A stretch of DNA of 64,000 bases from Alteriqipengyuania halimionae. Lineage in GTDB: Bacteria; Pseudomonadota; Alphaproteobacteria; Sphingomonadales; Sphingomonadaceae. This document shows positions 61,577 to 64,000 of this stretch, in pieces. The stretch is taken from the NCBI RefSeq assembly GCF_009827575.1, contig NZ_WTYR01000001.1, positions 2,577,001 to 2,641,000 of the forward strand, written 5' to 3'. The position numbers were made by a program, and so were the translations under genes. Every line of letters begins with the position of its first letter. The stretch's first letter is position 1. The notes below the pieces were generated by a model, which had not been told where the DNA came from, ran no database searches, and worked only from the letters and a program-made list of their open reading frames with translations.

Positions 61577-62446
61577 CTAGCGCGTGGGCACCGGGCTCTC
61601 GCCGCTGTAATCGTAGAATCCGCGACCCGCTTTGCGCCCGAGCCAACCCGCTTCGACATATTTCACCAGCAGCGGGGCAGGGCGGTACTTGCTGTCTCCA
61701 GTGGTGTCGTAAAGCACCTTGATGATCTCGAAGCAGGTATCGAGACCGACGAAATCGGCGAGTTCGAGCGGGCCCATCGGATGGTTGAGACCGAGGCGGC
61801 AACCCTTGTCGATATCGGCGATATTGGCGGTCGACTGGCCGAGGACGAAGATCGCCTCGTTGATCATCGGCAGCAGAATGCGGTTGACGACGAAGCCGGG
61901 CTCGTCCTGCGACAGCACCACTTCCTTGCCCAGGCCTTCGGCGAAGGCGATCGTCCGATCGGTCGTCTCCTGCGCGGTGGCGAGGCCGGGGATTACTTCG
62001 ATCAGGCCCATGACGGGCACCGGATTGAAGAAATGCAGCCCGATGAAGCGCTTCGGGTCGGGCGAATGATTGGCCATGCGCGTGATCGGGATCGAACTGG
62101 TGTTCGAGGCCAGGATCGCATCGTCGGCCAGAACCTTGCTGGCTTGTTCGAATATCTTGGCCTTGATTTCTTCGCGCTCGGTCGCCGCCTCGATGATGAA
62201 GCTCGCCTCGCTCATCGGGCTATAATCGGCGACCGGCTCGATCCGGACCAGCGCGGCGTCTGCATCGGCAGCTTCGATCTTGCCGCGACCGACCTGCTTG
62301 GCGAGCGCCGCGTCAATCTTCGCCTTGCCTGCTTCGGCATGCTCCCGATCGATATCAGCCAGCAGCACCTTCATGCCGTTCTGGGCAACCGTCTGGGCTA
62401 TGCCGGTGCCCATCTGGCCCGCGCCGATAACCGCGATGGTCGTCAT
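61577..62446 (-). CDS. 3-hydroxybutyryl-CoA dehydrogenase
   Basis: This 289-residue NAD(P)-dependent enzyme interconverts acetoacetyl-CoA and 3-hydroxybutyryl-CoA. The Rossmann loop is [21 protein letters not shown], and [34 protein letters not shown] (catalytic His), [16 protein letters not shown] and [18 protein letters not shown] are the signature motifs. It probably serves short-chain fatty acid or polyhydroxybutyrate metabolism. The adenosyltransferase gene lies 34 bp upstream in the same direction. Confidence 0.95.
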   Translation of the reverse strand: MTTIAVIGAGQMGTGIAQTVAQNGMKVLLADIDREHAEAGKAKIDAALAKQVGRGKIEAADADAALVRIEPVADYSPMSEASFIIEAATEREEIKAKIFEQASKVLADDAILASNTSSIPITRMANHSPDPKRFIGLHFFNPVPVMGLIEVIPGLATAQETTDRTIAFAEGLGKEVVLSQDEPGFVVNRILLPMINEAIFVLGQSTANIADIDKGCRLGLNHPMGPLELADFVGLDTCFEIIKVLYDTTGDSKYRPAPLLVKYVEAGWLGRKAGRGFYDYSGESPVPTR

Positions 62447-62480
62447 GTAGATAGTCCTTTGAAGTGGTCTTAATCGCCGC

Positions 62481-63056
62481 TCAGCGGTTCGCGCCCGGGA
62501 CCCACAGCACATCGCCTGGGCCGCCGGCGTTGATCGCGCGGGCGAGAGTGAAGAGATAGTCCGACAGGCGGTTCATATATTGGAGCGCAGCCGGATTGAG
62601 GCGATCCTCTGCTGCCAGCGCGGCGACGTCGCGCTCGGCACGGCGGGTGATCGCACGGGCCAGGTGGATGCGCCCCGCAGCCTCGCTTCCGCCCGGGAGG
62701 ATAAAGCTGGTCAGCGGGTCAAGCGTATCGTTGAGCGCGTCGATCGCACGTTCGAGCCATTCGACCTGTGCGGGGACGATCCGCAGCACCATTTCGCCGG
62801 GTGCGAAATCGTCGTCCTCCGCTGCCGGCGTGGCGAGATCGGCGCCGCAATCGAACAGGTCGTTCTGGATCCGGGTCAGATCGGTCGCGGCCTCGCTTCC
62901 GACGGCGCAGACGGCAAGCCCGATCGCGCTGTTGGCTTCGTCGACCGACCCGATTGCCGCGATCCGCAGCGAGCTTTTCGGGCATCGCGAACCGTCGACC
63001 AGACCCGTCGTCCCGTCATCGCCTGTCCTGGTGTAGATCTTGTTGAGCTTGACCAT
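62481..63056 (-). CDS. cob(I)yrinic acid a,c-diamide adenosyltransferase, PduO type
   Basis: This 191-residue enzyme makes adenosylcobalamin. It has the PduO/MMAB motifs: [20 protein letters not shown] at the N terminus, [29 protein letters not shown], and [19 protein letters not shown] with RRAERDV. The coenzyme is needed for methylmalonyl-CoA mutase. Placing it beside an acyl-CoA dehydrogenase gene fits propionyl-CoA metabolism, by inference. The start is ATG 63056. Confidence 0.95.
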   Translation of the reverse strand: MVKLNKIYTRTGDDGTTGLVDGSRCPKSSLRIAAIGSVDEANSAIGLAVCAVGSEAATDLTRIQNDLFDCGADLATPAAEDDDFAPGEMVLRIVPAQVEWLERAIDALNDTLDPLTSFILPGGSEAAGRIHLARAITRRAERDVAALAAEDRLNPAALQYMNRLSDYLFTLARAINAGGPGDVLWVPGANR

Positions 63057-63076
63057 GGCCGCGCGTCCTCGCGCGA

Positions 63077-63304
63077 TCAGTTGTTCAGCATCAGCAGGAC
63101 CGCGACCACCACCACGGCGAGCGCCTGCCACTTGATGCGTGCGAACATCATTTCGTTCTGGCGCTTCTGCATCCGGGCCACGTGGTCTCCATCGCTTTCA
63201 AGGTCGAGCTTGGTTGTCTGGAGAAACGCGACCACCCCGCGCACGAGGCTGAAGACGACGAAACCGACAAACACAACGAGGAGGAAGATGAGAAAAGTGT
63301 TCAT
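63077..63304 (-). CDS. HIG1-domain twin-transmembrane protein
   Basis: This 75-residue protein has two membrane helices (FLIFLLVVFVGFVVFSLVRG and ALAVVVVAVLLMLNN) joined by a polar loop with QKRQNEMMFARIKWQ, the HIG1/RCF-like pattern. HIG1 proteins associate with respiratory complexes such as cytochrome oxidase. It starts at ATG 63304, which overlaps the gluQ stop by 4 bp (ATGA), and ends 20 bp before the adenosyltransferase gene. Confidence 0.88.
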   Translation of the reverse strand: MNTFLIFLLVVFVGFVVFSLVRGVVAFLQTTKLDLESDGDHVARMQKRQNEMMFARIKWQALAVVVVAVLLMLNN

Positions 63305-64000
63305 GCCGATCCAGATAGGGATTGCGACAGCGTAATGCCAGCGGGGAAACGCTGTGCCCGCAGCGCATCGGCGAGGGCGATGCCATCCTCTCCGGCGCGA
63401 CGGCGGTCGGAAAGACCCGCCCCGTCCTCGCCAGAACCGCGGCGTTTTGCGAGCTTTCGGCCGTCCTCTTCGACCAGCAGGCCGTGATGGTGCCAGTGCG
63501 GCACCGGCAGGTCGAGCAGCGCGATCAGCAGGCGGTGAATGTCGGTCGCCTCGAACAGGTCGGCACCGCGCGTCACCAGCGTAACGCCCTGCGCCGCATC
63601 GTCCAGCGTGGCGGCAAGATGGTACGAAGCTGGTGCGTCCTTGCGCGCAAGGATCACGTCGCCGAACCGTTCGGGCCGTGCATCGATGATCCCCGCGATC
63701 TCGTCTTCCCAGAACAGCGCACCTGTGCGCGCGGTCGCTTGCTCCATGTCGAGCCGCCATGCCCAGGGGCGATCGTCGGGAATGTCACCCCTGTGTTTCT
63801 TGCAGGTGCCCGGATAGACCGGCCCTTCGGGTCCGTCCGCGCGCATCGCGGCTGAAATCTCGGCGCGGGTGCAGCGGCACGGATAGAGCAGTCCGTCGGC
63901 CTTGAGCCGGTCGAGCGCCGCGTCGTAGCTTTCGAGCCGTTCGGACTGTCGCACCACCGGGCGGTCGCTTTCGATTCCCAGCCAGGCGAGATCGGCGAGG
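63301..64000 (-). CDS. gluQ: glutamyl-Q tRNA(Asp) synthetase, 5' end outside window
   Basis: About 232 C-terminal residues are present; the frame is open to the window edge and the HIGH region lies outside. Zinc-site cysteines are in YPCRCTRAEI and GTCKKHRG, the tRNA-synthetase signature is KDAPASYHLAATLDDAAQGV, RGADLFEATDIHRLL follows, and the KMSKS-like loop is GRKLAKR. The enzyme glutamylates queuosine of tRNA(Asp), which fits the queC gene found in this window. It is coupled to the HIG1 gene by ATGA. Confidence 0.93.
   Translation of the reverse strand, partial: LADLAWLGIESDRPVVRQSERLESYDAALDRLKADGLLYPCRCTRAEISAAMRADGPEGPVYPGTCKKHRGDIPDDRPWAWRLDMEQATARTGALFWEDEIAGIIDARPERFGDVILARKDAPASYHLAATLDDAAQGVTLVTRGADLFEATDIHRLLIALLDLPVPHWHHHGLLVEEDGRKLAKRRGSGEDGAGLSDRRRAGEDGIALADALRAQRFPAGITLSQSLSGSA

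Overview
This is a GC-rich stretch of an alphaproteobacterial chromosome, most likely from order Sphingomonadales, family Erythrobacteraceae. The evidence is a CtrA response regulator and a DivK-like receiver, serine palmitoyltransferase paired with its own acyl carrier protein, a one-cysteine DksA, a TonB-dependent receptor with a divergent TetR gene, an OmpA protein with a 25-proline linker, and a gene-transfer-agent (GTA) type head-tail cluster. The genus is inference; no rRNA or tRNA gene was seen.

Layout. 1-11 kb: a partial SDR gene, TonB receptor/TetR pair, release factor 3, a GMC oxidoreductase, a sterol-desaturase-type hydroxylase, an M20 peptidase. 11-19.4 kb: a glycine-rich double cold-shock protein, argD-argF-hslO-queC-MFS reading rightward, then sodC and ompA leftward. 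19.6-35.2 kb: a leftward GTA/HK97-type structural cluster running from small terminase, large terminase, portal, DUF6127, prohead protease, capsid, connector, a 48-aa coupled ORF, DUF3168, major tail, gp10, chaperone and tape measure to four tail-tip/baseplate genes and a DUF2793 protein. Most neighbours overlap by 1-19 bp. There is no integrase, repressor, lysis or replication gene, so this is a domesticated particle cluster rather than a prophage. 35.5-45 kb: DedA, OsmC, a Crp/Fnr regulator, a second hydroxylase, an AraC regulator, the SPT-ACP pair, divK, and a small metabolic run (DUF3572, HAD, RidA, GDPD, GNAT). 45-53 kb: dksA, a PilZ protein, a solute-binding lipoprotein, kynA, chorismate mutase with a prephenate-dehydratase-like protein, ctrA, trmB, a porin-like protein. 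53-64 kb: an aldehyde dehydrogenase-SDR pair, malic enzyme, mutS, a 3-hydroxyacyl-CoA dehydrogenase, a cobalamin adenosyltransferase, a HIG1-type membrane protein and the start-truncated gluQ.

The most unusual part is the GTA cluster. All the dispersed repeats I could find lie in or beside it: an inverted pair of about 250-bp repeats, REP-like GC-rich hairpin doublets (two of them inside genes and in frame), a 28-bp perfect inverted repeat, and a 446-bp module in which a GIY-YIG nuclease gene is bounded by 10-bp terminal inverted repeats. Its leader carries a near-consensus promoter, a one-mismatch LexA-type box and then an intrinsic terminator before the first gene; a second terminator precedes the capsid gene. 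CtrA, known to control GTA expression in some alphaproteobacteria, is encoded 16 kb away. Candidate CtrA boxes sit upstream of ctrA, of divK/DUF3572 and of the PilZ gene.
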